A stretch of 64,000 nt of DNA from Alphaproteobacteria bacterium (GTDB lineage Bacteria; Pseudomonadota; Alphaproteobacteria; MPNO01; UBA830), in NCBI GenBank assembly GCA_022822405.1, contig JAJEBT010000097.1, positions 37,850 to 101,849 of the forward strand. The letters run 5' to 3'. The notes below the pieces were generated by a model. That model saw only the letters and a list, made by a program, of their open reading frames with translations, was not told the DNA's origin and made no database searches. Of the stretch, positions 20,312-30,710 are shown one piece after another. Made by a program: the position numbers and the translations under genes. The stretch's first letter is position 1; each line of letters begins with the position of its first letter.

Positions 20312-21049
20312 TCAGCCTTCCCCTCCGGGTTCCGGCGGCAGTTCGATGCCGAAGTGCCGCCGCAGCATGTCGTCGATCAGGTCAAAGCACGAGCCATAGC
20401 GGATCACGCGCATGTCGCTGAAATTGATCATTGTCGAGGACTTCTCGTAGCGATGCCAGCGCATCAGGCCGTGGTCGAGAACGATGTCCGCGGCATCGAG
20501 AACCTCCTGCTCGATGTCCCCGGCGCGGAACTTCACGCCCCGGAGTGAGATATTTGCCGATGAGCCGATGACGAGGCGGTTGTCGGCAAACGCGATGCGG
20601 GCCAGCGAATCCATCACCGGGCCCGCATTCAGCAACATGGCCAGCGTTCCGTGGTCGGTGGTCTGCTCGAGAATGTCGGGGCGCAGCATCGCCATCGCCG
20701 GGTGGTCGAGCCGCGCGTTGGCTGCGGTCCCGAGCGGCAGGTCGCATTGCTCGGTGATCGCCGCCACGATGTCGCGGCGGTCGCCGGGGAGGTCATGGAG
20801 TGCCGCGTGCATCTCGCTGCAGCCGCAGACCGCGTTGAGCTTGTCCGGCTTGCGCCGCTTGACCTCGAATATGCGCCAGATTGCCTCCGGGTCGCAGGCG
20901 ACGATCACATAACCGACATCCGTCGGGACGATCCCGATCCCGCCGCCCGCGAGCACCTCGTAGACGCGCGCCGCGTCCGTTTGTTCATTGCCGAAATCCA
21001 TGGGCCCGAAAACCTCTCCGATCATGGCCGTGGGTCCGGGCCGTGCCAT
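20312..21049 (-). CDS. Sua5/YciO/YrdC family protein (divergent threonylcarbamoyl-AMP synthase-like)
   Basis: GGGIGIVPTDVGYVIVACDPEAIWRIFEVKRRKPDKLNAV...LVIGSSANISLRGVKF; STMINF; start uncertain (21049 or 21025). Confidence 0.8.
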   Translation of the reverse strand: MARPGPTAMIGEVFGPMDFGNEQTDAARVYEVLAGGGIGIVPTDVGYVIVACDPEAIWRIFEVKRRKPDKLNAVCGCSEMHAALHDLPGDRRDIVAAITEQCDLPLGTAANARLDHPAMAMLRPDILEQTTDHGTLAMLLNAGPVMDSLARIAFADNRLVIGSSANISLRGVKFRAGDIEQEVLDAADIVLDHGLMRWHRYEKSSTMINFSDMRVIRYGSCFDLIDDMLRRHFGIELPPEPGGEG

Positions 21050-21150
21050 CGCCGCCGGATCCGTCACTGTCGGCCGCTTCTTACGGCCTCTGCACTTGTC
21101 GGGCAAGTCGGCGCCAGCTATAGACGCGGCAACAACCGGGAGTATCGCAC

Positions 21151-22338
21151 ATGGACGCGGACGCACGCGCAGCGAACGGCCTTCGCCGGAGCATCGAGGA
21201 CCTGCCCGAATCCCTGATCCGGTACGTCTCCGAGCCCAACATGGACCGCGCCGGGCTGGTGCGGTTGTGGTTCGGCGAGCCGGATCGTCCGACACCGGAC
21301 TTCATCAAGCGGGCGGCCGAGGCGGCGCTCGCCGACAATCACGTGTTCTATGCAAGCAACCGCGGAGTTCCGCCGCTTCGCGAAGCGATCTGCGAATACG
21401 CAACGGGCCTGCATGGCCGACCGATCAGCCTGGATCGCATCACCGTCTCGGGATCGGGCATGAACGCGATCATGATGATCTCGGAAGCGCTGCTGTCGCG
21501 CGGCGACAACATCGTCGTGGTCGGCCCGGTCTGGCCGAACTGCCGGGAGACGGCGCGAATCATGGATGCCGAGCCGCGCGAGGCGTTGCTTCGGCTCGGA
21601 GCTGACGGGCGCTGGCATCTCGATATCGACGAGCTGTTCAGCCACTGCGACGAGCATACGCGGGCAATATTCATCAATTCGCCCGGCAATCCCACCGGCT
21701 GGGTCATGCCGGCGGAGGAGCAGCTGGCTGTCCTGGAGGAATGCCGCAGGCGCGGCATCTGGGTGGTCAGCGACGAGGTCTACATCCGGCTCGCTTACGA
21801 ATCCGGTCTGCCGCTCGGCCGCGCCCCGTCCTTTCTCGACATTGCCGAGGACGAAGACCGGGTGGTCGTCGTCAATTCGTTTTCGAAGTCATGGTCGATG
21901 ACCGGGTGGAGGCTGGGCTGGATGACGCATCCGCCGTCGGCAGGGGACGGGTTCTCCAAGCTCATGGAGTACAATATCGCGAGCCCCACGACCTTCGTGC
22001 AGTATGCCGGCGTCACCGCCATTCGCGAGGGCGAGGACTTCGTTACCGAGACCGTGGAGCGTTACCGCCGCAACCGCGATGTCGTCGTGCAGCGGCTGGG
22101 CGCCATGGAGCGGGTGACGCTTTCGAAGCCCGAGGGTGCCTTCTACGCGTTCTTTGCAGTCGACGGCATGACCGATTCGGTCGCCTTTGCGCAGACGCTC
22201 ATAGAGGAAGCCGGGGTCGGCTTGGCGCCGGGGCTGGCGTTCGGCGACGGCGCCGAGGGCTGGATGCGCCTGTGCTTTGCTGCCGATATCGAAACAATTG
22301 CCGAAGCCATGGACCGCCTGCAGCCGATCCTCGGCTGA
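21151..22338 (+). CDS. Pyridoxal-phosphate aminotransferase class I/II
   Basis: INSPGNPTGWVMPAEEQLAVLEECRRRGIWVVSDEVYIRL; NSFSKSWSMTGWRLGW. Confidence 0.92.
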   Translation: MDADARAANGLRRSIEDLPESLIRYVSEPNMDRAGLVRLWFGEPDRPTPDFIKRAAEAALADNHVFYASNRGVPPLREAICEYATGLHGRPISLDRITVSGSGMNAIMMISEALLSRGDNIVVVGPVWPNCRETARIMDAEPREALLRLGADGRWHLDIDELFSHCDEHTRAIFINSPGNPTGWVMPAEEQLAVLEECRRRGIWVVSDEVYIRLAYESGLPLGRAPSFLDIAEDEDRVVVVNSFSKSWSMTGWRLGWMTHPPSAGDGFSKLMEYNIASPTTFVQYAGVTAIREGEDFVTETVERYRRNRDVVVQRLGAMERVTLSKPEGAFYAFFAVDGMTDSVAFAQTLIEEAGVGLAPGLAFGDGAEGWMRLCFAADIETIAEAMDRLQPILG

Positions 22339-22340
22339 TC

Positions 22341-22793
22341 TCACCCGGCGAGGCGGCCCGGTTCGTCGTCGACCTCGGGCGAAAATCCGGCATAGAGCTT
22401 GGACAGGAGCTGGCGCAGTGTCGCGAGTTCGGCTTCCGTGAACGCTGCCGCGGCCTGCTCCTCAAGCGCCCTGGCAGCAGGAATCAGCCTTTCCGTGATC
22501 TCGCGGCCGGCCGGCCGGAGGCCGACGATCACCTGCCGGGCGTCGCCGCCCCGCTGGCGCTCGACGAGATCCTTCGCGTCCATGCGGCCGACCAGGCGCG
22601 ACAACGTCGACAGATTGATGCTCGTCAGTTCGGAAAGGACCGTGATCGGCTGTTCGCCGCGCTGGTAGAGTGCGGACAGCACGCGCCACATCTGGACATC
22701 GACACCCTCCGCCGCGAGGACCGGCGAGAACTCGGCGACGAATCGCTGTCCCAGCCGGTTGACGAGATAGGGCAGGTAGGTTCCGAGTTCCAT
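22341..22793 (-). CDS. MarR family transcriptional regulator
   Basis: MWRVLSALYQRGEQPITVLSELTSINLSTLSRLVGRMDAKDLVERQRGGDARQVIVGLRPAG. Confidence 0.9.
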   Translation of the reverse strand: MELGTYLPYLVNRLGQRFVAEFSPVLAAEGVDVQMWRVLSALYQRGEQPITVLSELTSINLSTLSRLVGRMDAKDLVERQRGGDARQVIVGLRPAGREITERLIPAARALEEQAAAAFTEAELATLRQLLSKLYAGFSPEVDDEPGRLAG

Positions 22794-22796
22794 CCG

Positions 22797-23873
22797 CTAT
22801 TCTGCCGCTGTCCGGTAGTTCTCGAAGGCCGGCGCGATCTCCGCCATGAACTTGTGCATCTGCTCCTTGACCAGCGCGTGCGGCTTGTTGCCGACATTGA
22901 AGTAGAGGATGACCTCGGAGATGCCTGCGGCCTCGACCAGCTTGAGCTGGTCGATGATCTGCTGGGGGCTGCCGATGAGCACCGAATTGGCCGACAGCTT
23001 GTCCTTCTCCATGTTGCGGAGCACTTCGTTGATCTTGAGGAAGTAGTGCATGGTCGGCGGCATGGTCTTCGGATCGTCGGGGAAGGCGCGCAGCACGCAG
23101 TGCTTGAAGTAGTCCATCATGGCCTGGCGGCCGACATCGTCCTCGTCTGCGTTTTCGGCGATGTGGATGAAGTAGCTGCACATGGCGCGGCCGGGTTCGT
23201 GGCCCTCGGCAGCGCAGCGTTCGCGGTAGGCGTCGACGGCCCGGTCGAGGCTGCCGAACACCATCGCGGCGGCGAACGGCGCGTAGATGATGTTGAGACC
23301 CCGTTTCGCGGCCATCTTGATCGAGGTCTCCGAAAACGAGGCAACGTAGAACGGAATCGGGTTCTGGACCGGCTTCGGCGTGATCGACATGTCGTCGATG
23401 TGGTACCAGTTCCCGTGGTGGGACCAGAAGCCCGGCTCCGTCCAGGCCTTGAGAAGGACGTCGATGCCTTCCTCGAACATTTCGGCTGACTTCATGAAGT
23501 CGGCGCCGAAGGGCGCGTACTCGGCCTGGTCGTAGCCGCGTCCGGTCGCGAAATCGACACGCCCGCCGGAGAGCAGGTCGAGCGTGGCCCAGCATTCGGC
23601 GACGTGAACCGGGTGGTGAAGCGGCAGCACGTTAACCGCCGGGGCGAAGCGGATGTTCCTGGTCTCGGGAATGATGCTGGCGAGCAGGATGTCGGGGCGC
23701 GAGTTGACGCCGAGCCGGTCGAAGTGGTGCTCGCCGATCCACGCCGAATGGTAGCCGAGCCGGTCCGCGAGGATCGCCTGTTCGCGGATTTCAAGGACGA
23801 ACTGGCTCGCCGAGCGCGGGTTGTCGGGATAGTGGTTGTCCGAAAGGGTGAAATATCCGAAGTCGATGGTCAT
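22797..23873 (-). CDS. LLM-class flavin-dependent oxidoreductase (luciferase-like monooxygenase)
   Basis: MTIDFGYFTLSDNHYPDNPRSASQFVLEIREQAILADRLGYHSAWIGEHHF; LDLLSGGRVDFATGRGY. Confidence 0.92.
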   Translation of the reverse strand: MTIDFGYFTLSDNHYPDNPRSASQFVLEIREQAILADRLGYHSAWIGEHHFDRLGVNSRPDILLASIIPETRNIRFAPAVNVLPLHHPVHVAECWATLDLLSGGRVDFATGRGYDQAEYAPFGADFMKSAEMFEEGIDVLLKAWTEPGFWSHHGNWYHIDDMSITPKPVQNPIPFYVASFSETSIKMAAKRGLNIIYAPFAAAMVFGSLDRAVDAYRERCAAEGHEPGRAMCSYFIHIAENADEDDVGRQAMMDYFKHCVLRAFPDDPKTMPPTMHYFLKINEVLRNMEKDKLSANSVLIGSPQQIIDQLKLVEAAGISEVILYFNVGNKPHALVKEQMHKFMAEIAPAFENYRTAAE

Positions 23874-23956
23874 GCTTTCGCTCCTTCGAGGTCGGCCGCC
23901 CGGTCATGGCTCCGCAGCTTGCAGCATCGGCGGATCATGGCAGCGAATGCGATTAT

Positions 23957-23968
23957 TTGCAACTGCAA
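23957..23968. promoter_or_regulatory. Candidate MarR-type operator (inverted repeat TTGC-AACT-GCAA)
   Basis: ttgcaactgcaa read directly 84 nt upstream of the LLM-marR transcription unit. Confidence 0.4.
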
Positions 23969-24240
23969 GTTTTTTCTGGCGGGCACCGGCGGAACGGCAA
24001 GCCCCTGGCTCCTTTCCCGGGGCGGCGCTGTGCGGCCCGTCGCCGAAATCTCGGTACACCTTGCCGTGCGGCAGAACCGGGCCTGGCCCGGGCCGGCACA
24101 GGTTCGCGAGTTGCCGAACGCGGCCAAAACGGGCAGACATCAGGGTCGGACAATGCCCGCAGGTATCAGGTGGCCAGCGGGCCGCGCAACGGCTGCTGGC
24201 GAGTCGCCGGTGGCCGGAATGAACAGGGGAGGGAAAGTCG

Positions 24241-25122
24241 ATGGGAACTGCCGTGTACCGGAACTACGACGCCGAAGCGCTGTACGGGCAATACAACAAC
24301 CGTGCGATGATCGCCGAAGATGCGCTGGCGGCAATCAAGGACGATCAGAACGCCCGCTCGTCGGCCTTTCGTGCAGGCGCGGCGCGCAAGCATCTCGATA
24401 TCGCCTACGGCTCGCATGAGCGGGAACGGCTCGATCTCTTCCTTCCGGAGGGGGACGGCGCGCCGCTGTTCGCGTTCATGCACGGCGGCTACTGGCAATG
24501 GAACGACAAGGAAGGCTTCGAGTTCCTTGCCGAAGCGGTTGTTGCCGCCGGGGCCGCGTTCGCGAACATCGAATATGCGCTGTGTCCGACGGTGACGCTT
24601 GCGGAACTTTCGGACCAGTGTCGCCGGGCCATGGCGCATCTGTGGCGGGAAGGGCCGCGTTACGGTTTCGACCGTGACCGGATCGTCGTCTCCGGCCACT
24701 CGGCGGGCGGACATCTGACGGCGATGATGATGGCCACCGACTGGCCGGGTTTCGGGGAGGGTCTGCCGCCCAACCTGGTTGCAGCGGGCCTGCCCATCAG
24801 CGGCATCTACGACGTTGAACCGATTCGGCTGACACCGCTCAACGACGCGGTTCGCTTGCGCGAAGACGATGTTTCAGCGGTCAGCCCGATGTTCATGCGA
24901 CCGCCGTCGCCAGCCCCCGTGGTCGTTGCATATGGCGGTGACGAGTCCGAGGAGTTTCACCGCCAGGCGGGCGATTTCGTCGCGACATGGACAGGACACG
25001 GCATGCGCGCCAGCCTTCTGGAACTCTCCGGCCGTGACCACTTCACGGCGCTGAGCGCGCTCGCCGAGCCCGATCACGAACTCTTTCGTCAAGCAATGGA
25101 GTTGTTGCAGGCGGCAGATTGA
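24241..25122 (+). CDS. Alpha/beta hydrolase (kynurenine formamidase-like)
   Basis: YRNYDAEALYGQYNNR; FMHGGYWQW oxyanion motif; VVSGHSAGGHLTAMMMA nucleophile elbow. Confidence 0.85.
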   Translation: MGTAVYRNYDAEALYGQYNNRAMIAEDALAAIKDDQNARSSAFRAGAARKHLDIAYGSHERERLDLFLPEGDGAPLFAFMHGGYWQWNDKEGFEFLAEAVVAAGAAFANIEYALCPTVTLAELSDQCRRAMAHLWREGPRYGFDRDRIVVSGHSAGGHLTAMMMATDWPGFGEGLPPNLVAAGLPISGIYDVEPIRLTPLNDAVRLREDDVSAVSPMFMRPPSPAPVVVAYGGDESEEFHRQAGDFVATWTGHGMRASLLELSGRDHFTALSALAEPDHELFRQAMELLQAAD

Positions 25123-25252
25123 ACGGGTTGCGCCCGGCGGCGAGTGCAGTGACGCGGGCTTCGCGGCAGAGAACCGTACCCCGACCGAGGGTCAGGGTCC
25201 CCGTCCGGCCGACCTTGCCCCGGCGCCTGTCCGCTGCGCCGTCAGGGACGAC

Positions 25253-26101
25253 CTACGTCTCGTTCACGATCGGATTGGACAGGATGCCGATACCGTCCAG
25301 TTCGACCTCGATCGTGTCGCCTTCCTTCATCAGTGCCGGCGGCTCCCTGTAGATCCCGACCCCGCCCGTGGTTCCGGTGGAGATGACGTCGCCGGGGTAG
25401 AGTTCGGTGACCGTCGTCAGATAGGCGATGAGCTGATTGATGTTGAAAAGCAGGTCGTCCGTTGTCGCACGCTGCATTTCTTCGCCGTTCAGTCGCGTAA
25501 GCAGCGTCATCCTGGTCGGGTCGGGGATCTCGTCGGCGGTTACCATCCACGGACCGAAGGCGCCCGAATGATAGAAATTCTTGCCCGGGTAGAACTGGCT
25601 GGTATGTCGCTGGTAGTCGCGGACGGAGCCGTCGTTGTAGCACGAGTAGCCGGCGATCACGGATAGAGCATCCTTTTCGGCCACATGCCGGCAGGTGCGG
25701 CCAATGATCACCGCAAGCTCGCCTTCGTAATCGAACTTGTCCGACACCCTGGGTTTGACCATCGGTTGCCGGTGACCGACCTGGGAATTCGGGTAGCGGG
25801 TGAAGATCATCGGGAATTTCGGGATGTCGCGGCCGCCTTCCAGCACATGGGTGCGATAGTTCAGCCCAATGCAGATGATCTTGTCGGGGTCGGGTATGAC
25901 CGGGAGGAACTCGATCTCGTCCAGGCCGTGGTCCGGAGACCTGCCGTCCGCCGCTTCGGCAATCCGGTCGAGCGCGCTGGCGGCGATCGCGGCGCGCAGC
26001 GTCGGCGCATTCTCGACCATGGAGCCGGCGTCTATGATTCCGTCGTCGGTGACGACGCCATAGGATTGTTTTCCGTTTGCGGCAAAGCTTGTGAGTCTCA
26101 T
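25253..26101 (-). CDS. Fumarylacetoacetate hydrolase family protein
   Basis: MRLTSFAANGKQSYGVVTDDGIIDAG..KIICIGLNYRTHVLEGG; DYQRHTSQFYPGKNFYHSGAFGPWMVTADEIPDPTRM. Confidence 0.92.
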   Translation of the reverse strand: MRLTSFAANGKQSYGVVTDDGIIDAGSMVENAPTLRAAIAASALDRIAEAADGRSPDHGLDEIEFLPVIPDPDKIICIGLNYRTHVLEGGRDIPKFPMIFTRYPNSQVGHRQPMVKPRVSDKFDYEGELAVIIGRTCRHVAEKDALSVIAGYSCYNDGSVRDYQRHTSQFYPGKNFYHSGAFGPWMVTADEIPDPTRMTLLTRLNGEEMQRATTDDLLFNINQLIAYLTTVTELYPGDVISTGTTGGVGIYREPPALMKEGDTIEVELDGIGILSNPIVNET

Positions 26102-26556
26102 TCCGTCCTCCGGGTTCCTGGATGGGCATCAATAGCGGTCCCCATCGGTCGAGGCAACTTGGAACTGGAACCGCTCCCAAGGGTGCATGTCATGATTATG
26201 GGGGTTGGGGGAGTTCCTTGAAGAGGGTTAGTCTTTTGTCGCGGTTTCTTGCAACTTTCTGTGCAAGTTATGGGTATGTCGCGCTCGGCAGAGAATCCGC
26301 TACCGAGGCACTCTCACGACCGACTTCGACCAACTCGTCGAACGGCGCGACCACGTCCTCGCAGACCACCGTATCACGAACCGGCAAGGAGAATTATGTT
26401 ACCCCCATGCTTTCTCTACTTCCAGAATGCAAGCCAAGCTCACGACGCTGGCTCTTCTGAACCAGGTATCACGGCCAAGGACTGCCAATGTACCAATTCA
26501 GCACTTGAGCGCACCGTCGAGATATGGTATGACTTGGTCATAAAATGGAGGGTTGG

Positions 26557-26826
26557 ATGACCATAAAGACAACGCTCAGTTTCACTGATCGACACCACCG
26601 TTTCCTTTCGGAGAAGGTGGACGAAGGTGTTTTCGCCACACGGAGTGCTGCTGTGGCCAGTGCCATCGAGCAGATGATGCAGGACGATCAGGAGCGGGAA
26701 ATAGCGCTGTCCGCCCTCGCTGATGAAATCCGCGCCCGGATGCAGACTACGCGTTCGGAGTACGTTGACGGAGAACAGGTGTTTTCGGCAGCCCGTGCTG
26801 CCGTGGAGGCGTCTCGCCGCAGATGA
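26557..26826 (+). CDS. Type II antitoxin, ParD/CopG-like ribbon-helix-helix
   Basis: MTIKTTLSFTDRHHRFLSEKVDEGVFATRSAAVASAIEQMMQDDQEREIALSAL; ATGA overlap with toxin gene. Confidence 0.85.
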   Translation: MTIKTTLSFTDRHHRFLSEKVDEGVFATRSAAVASAIEQMMQDDQEREIALSALADEIRARMQTTRSEYVDGEQVFSAARAAVEASRRR

Positions 26827-27140
26827 CCTACCGTGTCCGCTTCCATCCGCTCGTGGTTCGAGACTTGGAGGCGATCGTCCAATGGATCATCGAGTACGCG
26901 GGAAGCGAAGTAGCCCACCGCAAGCTCGCGGAGATTGAGCAGGAGATAGAGAGCTTGGCTCGAACGCCGCACAAAGGTTCGATCCGCGACGAAATCGCTC
27001 CCGGCCTGCGTGCCGTTCCGGCTACAAGAAAGGCCGTGATTGCGTTCACGGTCGACGACAATGCCAAGGAGATCCTTATTCACTGCGTAACCTACAGCGG
27101 AGCCGACTGGATGAGCCGCAGCCGCGGACGGGTCCTTTAG
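26823..27140 (+). CDS. Type II toxin, RelE/ParE family
   Basis: MTYRVRFHPLVVRDLEAIVQWIIEYAGSEVAHRKLAEIEQEIESLARTPHKGSIRDEIAPGLRAVPATRKAVIAFTVD. Confidence 0.87.
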   Translation: MTYRVRFHPLVVRDLEAIVQWIIEYAGSEVAHRKLAEIEQEIESLARTPHKGSIRDEIAPGLRAVPATRKAVIAFTVDDNAKEILIHCVTYSGADWMSRSRGRVL

Positions 27141-27477
27141 GCCTGCATCCGCCCCTAGAAACTCTCACCAAAATAAATTGCCCTGCTGGACCCGTCCGGT
27201 CGACAGACCCTTCAGGCTGCAGCGCCTGTCGGGCGGTGCCGGTAGACCGCGATTGCGGGCGATCCTGGGCGTCCGTGCGGAAGCGCGGGCGATCGCCCTC
27301 GGGGGCCGATCACGCAGCGATCGGCTTGTAAACCGCGGCCCCTTCAAGTATAGGAATCCGAAGGCGGGTAAGCGCGCCCTGGCCGAAGACACTGTCGCAA
27401 GCCCCGGCATCGAAACGCGCGGCGGCATCGGCAGGGAGGCCGAACCCGGTCGGATCTTGAACGGGAAGGACAGCAGG

Positions 27478-28026
27478 ATGGCCAAGCTCCCTGAAATGAC
27501 GCTTGCCCATGTCGGGATCTGGGTGCAGGACTTTGAGCGCATGCGCAACTTCTACATGCGCATGTTCGGCTTCGCCGTCTCGGATGAGGGCCTGCTCAAC
27601 GGCGGCAAGTATGCCTTCATGAGCCGCGACCCCCGCGATCATCACCAGGTAATCGTCGCCGAGGGCCGCAAGCCGGAAACCCGGCAGACGACGGTCAACC
27701 AGATATCGTTCCGTTGCGAAAGCCTCGACGACCTCCGTGCTGTCCACGAGGCGGTCACCGAGGATGAGGACGTGCAGGAGGTCTACGTCACCGATCACGG
27801 CAACGCCTGGTCGGTCTATTTCTTCGATCCGGAGGGCAACCGGCTGGAGGCGTTCATGGACACGCCGTGGTACATAAACCAGCCGCACCGGCACGAACTC
27901 GACCTGTCGCTCGACAACGAGGAGATCTTCGCCCGGTCGGAGGCCCACGCCAAGGCGGATCCGTCGTTCCGGCCGATCGAGGACTGGCGCGCGCAGTTTG
28001 CGGAAAAGCTTGCCGAGAGTGCCTGA
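27478..28026 (+). CDS. VOC/glyoxalase superfamily protein (extradiol-dioxygenase-like fold)
   Basis: MAKLPEMTLAHVGIWVQDFERMRNFYMRMFGFAVSDEG..VYFFDPEGNRLEAFMDTPWY. Confidence 0.88.
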   Translation: MAKLPEMTLAHVGIWVQDFERMRNFYMRMFGFAVSDEGLLNGGKYAFMSRDPRDHHQVIVAEGRKPETRQTTVNQISFRCESLDDLRAVHEAVTEDEDVQEVYVTDHGNAWSVYFFDPEGNRLEAFMDTPWYINQPHRHELDLSLDNEEIFARSEAHAKADPSFRPIEDWRAQFAEKLAESA

Positions 28027-28146
28027 GCCCCGGCGCCGTCCCGCCGCCTTCGACAGGCGCCCTCGCGCAACCGTGACGGAGGATGTCCGGATCGCCTCCA
28101 CGGCCGCGAGCAGGAGACGTGTGCCGTGATACCGAACCGCCAGCCC

Positions 28147-29298
28147 ATGCTCGATTTCGAACTCGGCGAGACGGCCGAGATGCTCCGCGAATCGGTGCGG
28201 GGCTTCGCCGACGCCGAAATCGCACCGCTTGCTGCCGAGATTGACGCCTCCAACGAGTTTCCCATGGAGCTCTGGCCGCGGATGGGCGAGCTTGGTCTTC
28301 TCGGTGTTACGGTCGAGGAGGATTACGGCGGCGCCGGCATGGGCTACGTCGAGCATGTCGTCGCGATGGAGGAGATCAGCCGGGCCTCGGCGTCGGTGGG
28401 GCTCTCTTATGGCGCCCATTCCAACCTGTGCGTGAACCAGATACGCCGTTACGGCACCGAGGAGCAAAAGCGCCACTACCTCCCGCGCCTGATTTCCGGG
28501 GCGCATGTCGGAGCGCTGGCGATGTCGGAGCCCGGCGCGGGGTCCGATGTCGTGTCGATGAGGCTGGCGGCGGTCCCGAGCGGCGACGGGTACGTGCTCA
28601 ACGGCGCCAAGATGTGGATCACCAACGGACCCGATGCCGACATCATCGTCGTCTATGCCAAGACGCGACCCGAGGCGGGATCGCGCGGCATCACGGCCTT
28701 CATCGTCGAAAGCGCCTTCGAGGGATTCTCCACGTCCCCGAAACTCGACAAGCTCGGCATGCGCGGCTCGAACACCGGCGAGCTCGTGTTCAGCGACTGC
28801 TACGTGCCCTCCGGGAACATCCTCGGCGAGCTCGACCGCGGCGTGGCGGTGCTGATGAGCGGCCTCGATTCGGAGCGGGCCGTACTCTCGGGCGGGCCGC
28901 TCGGCGTCATGCAGGCCTGCCTCGACCTCGTGCTGCCCTATGTCCGCGAGCGCGAGCAGTTTGGCCAGCCGATCGGAGAGTTCCAGCTCATTCAGGGCAA
29001 GCTCGCCGACATGTACACCAAGATGAGCGCTTCACGGGCCTATGTCTACGCCGTGGCAAGGGCCTGCGACCTCGAGCGACCGAGCCGAAAGGACGCTGCC
29101 GGGGCAATCCTGTACTCGGCCGAGCGCGCCACCGAAATTGCGCTTGATGCGGTGCAGATCCTCGGCGGCAACGGCTATATCAACGAGTATCCGGCCGGGC
29201 GCCTCCTGCGCGACGCCAAGCTCTACGAAATCGGTGCCGGAACCTCCGAGATCCGCCGCATGCTGATCGGACGCGAACTGTTTGCCGAAGCCGGATAG
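28147..29298 (+). CDS. ivd: Acyl-CoA dehydrogenase, isovaleryl-CoA dehydrogenase-like
   Basis: [67 protein letters not shown] characteristic of isovaleryl-CoA dehydrogenase; near mccB/mccA. Confidence 0.82.
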   Translation: MLDFELGETAEMLRESVRGFADAEIAPLAAEIDASNEFPMELWPRMGELGLLGVTVEEDYGGAGMGYVEHVVAMEEISRASASVGLSYGAHSNLCVNQIRRYGTEEQKRHYLPRLISGAHVGALAMSEPGAGSDVVSMRLAAVPSGDGYVLNGAKMWITNGPDADIIVVYAKTRPEAGSRGITAFIVESAFEGFSTSPKLDKLGMRGSNTGELVFSDCYVPSGNILGELDRGVAVLMSGLDSERAVLSGGPLGVMQACLDLVLPYVREREQFGQPIGEFQLIQGKLADMYTKMSASRAYVYAVARACDLERPSRKDAAGAILYSAERATEIALDAVQILGGNGYINEYPAGRLLRDAKLYEIGAGTSEIRRMLIGRELFAEAG

Positions 29299-29306
29299 GG
29301 GGTTCA

Positions 29307-30710
29307 ATGCCGGCGCGCACCCTCTTCGACAAGATCTGGGACCGGCATATCGTGGCCGAGCGCGAGGGCGGCCAGACCCTTCTCTATGTCGACCGTCATC
29401 TCTGCCACGACGGATCCTTCAACGGGTTCAGGCAACTCCGCGCGGCGGGCCGCGCGGTGCGGCGCCCCGGTCAGACCTTCGCCACCCCAGACCACTATGT
29501 CCCGACCGACGGCACCCGGCCCGACGCGGTGGCCGAACCTCACGCGCGGGAGATCCTCGGCGAGATTGGCGGAAACTGCGCAGATTTCGGGGTCACGCTG
29601 TTTCCGTGGGGCGACCGGCGCCAGGGAATAGTCCATGTCGTCGGACCGGAACAAGGCATCACCCTGCCCGGGATCACGCTCGTCTGCGGCGATTCCCATA
29701 CCTCGACGCATGGCGCGCTCGGCTGCATCTCGTTCGGGATCGGCGCCTCTGAAGTGGCCCTGGTGCTGGCCACCCAGTGCATCTGGCAACGGCGACCGAA
29801 GACGATGCGGATCACGCTTGGCGGGACGCTCGCTGGCGGCGTCACCGCCAAGGATCTCATGATCGCAATCATCCACCGCATCGGCGCCGACGGCGGGGCC
29901 GGGCATGCGATCGAGTATGCCGGGCAGGCCGTGCGCGCGCTCTCGGTCGAGGCGCGTCTCACGCTGTGCAACATGACCATAGAGGCCGGGTCCCGGTTCG
30001 GGCTCGTTGCGCCCGACGATTCCACGTTCGAATACATCTCGGGGCGGCCGTTCGCCCCGCAGGGACAACACTGGGACCGGGCGCTCGCATTGTGGAAGGG
30101 GCTGCCCTCGGACGGGGACGCCGCCTTCGACCGCGAGCTTGCGATCGACGCCGGAGACGTGGGACCGATGGTCACCTGGGGCAACAGCCCGGCGCTGGCG
30201 GAGCCGGTGACGGGGCGCATTCCCGATCCGGACCGGGAACCGGATGCCGATATACGCCGAGAAATGATCGAGGCCCTCGAATACATGGATCTTCGCCCGG
30301 GGACGCCGATGACTGACATTCGTGTCGACCGGGTGTTTATCGGGTCATGCACGAACTCGCGGATCGAGGACCTCCGCGCCGCCGCTGCCGTGCTTCGGGG
30401 GCGCCGCGCCATGGTGCCGATTCTGGTGTCGCCGGGTTCGGGACTCGTCCGGGCGCAGGCCGAGGCGGAGGGGCTCGACCGGATATTTGCCGCCGCCGGC
30501 GCGGAATGGCGACGGCCAGGCTGTTCGATGTGCGTGGGCATGAACGGCGACCGCCTGGCGCCCGGGGAGCGATGCGCGTCGACCAGCAACCGAAATTTCC
30601 GCGGCCGCCAGGGCCCTGGGAGCCGCACGCATCTGGTGAGCCCGGCGATGGCCGCCGCCGCCGGGGTCGAGGGACGGTTTGCTGACGTGCGCCGAATGGG
30701 GAGCGGATGA
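29307..30710 (+). CDS. 3-isopropylmalate dehydratase large subunit-like (aconitase superfamily)
   Basis: [76 protein letters not shown]. Confidence 0.9.
   Translation: MPARTLFDKIWDRHIVAEREGGQTLLYVDRHLCHDGSFNGFRQLRAAGRAVRRPGQTFATPDHYVPTDGTRPDAVAEPHAREILGEIGGNCADFGVTLFPWGDRRQGIVHVVGPEQGITLPGITLVCGDSHTSTHGALGCISFGIGASEVALVLATQCIWQRRPKTMRITLGGTLAGGVTAKDLMIAIIHRIGADGGAGHAIEYAGQAVRALSVEARLTLCNMTIEAGSRFGLVAPDDSTFEYISGRPFAPQGQHWDRALALWKGLPSDGDAAFDRELAIDAGDVGPMVTWGNSPALAEPVTGRIPDPDREPDADIRREMIEALEYMDLRPGTPMTDIRVDRVFIGSCTNSRIEDLRAAAAVLRGRRAMVPILVSPGSGLVRAQAEAEGLDRIFAAAGAEWRRPGCSMCVGMNGDRLAPGERCASTSNRNFRGRQGPGSRTHLVSPAMAAAAGVEGRFADVRRMGSG

Noticed and set aside
21741-23489. 582-aa + strand ORF overlapping aminotransferase, marR and LLM genes
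   Set aside because: Frame-shifted or antisense to three recognisable proteins; no plausible domain content
26249-26560. 103-aa ORF upstream of the antitoxin
   Set aside because: No recognisable domain, unusual composition; more likely intergenic or decayed sequence, mentioned only as context for the TA islet
27305-27325. 7-bp hairpin GCCGATC...GATCGGC between toxin and VOC gene
   Set aside because: Short stem, no U-tract, about 165 nt after the toxin stop; insufficient for a terminator call
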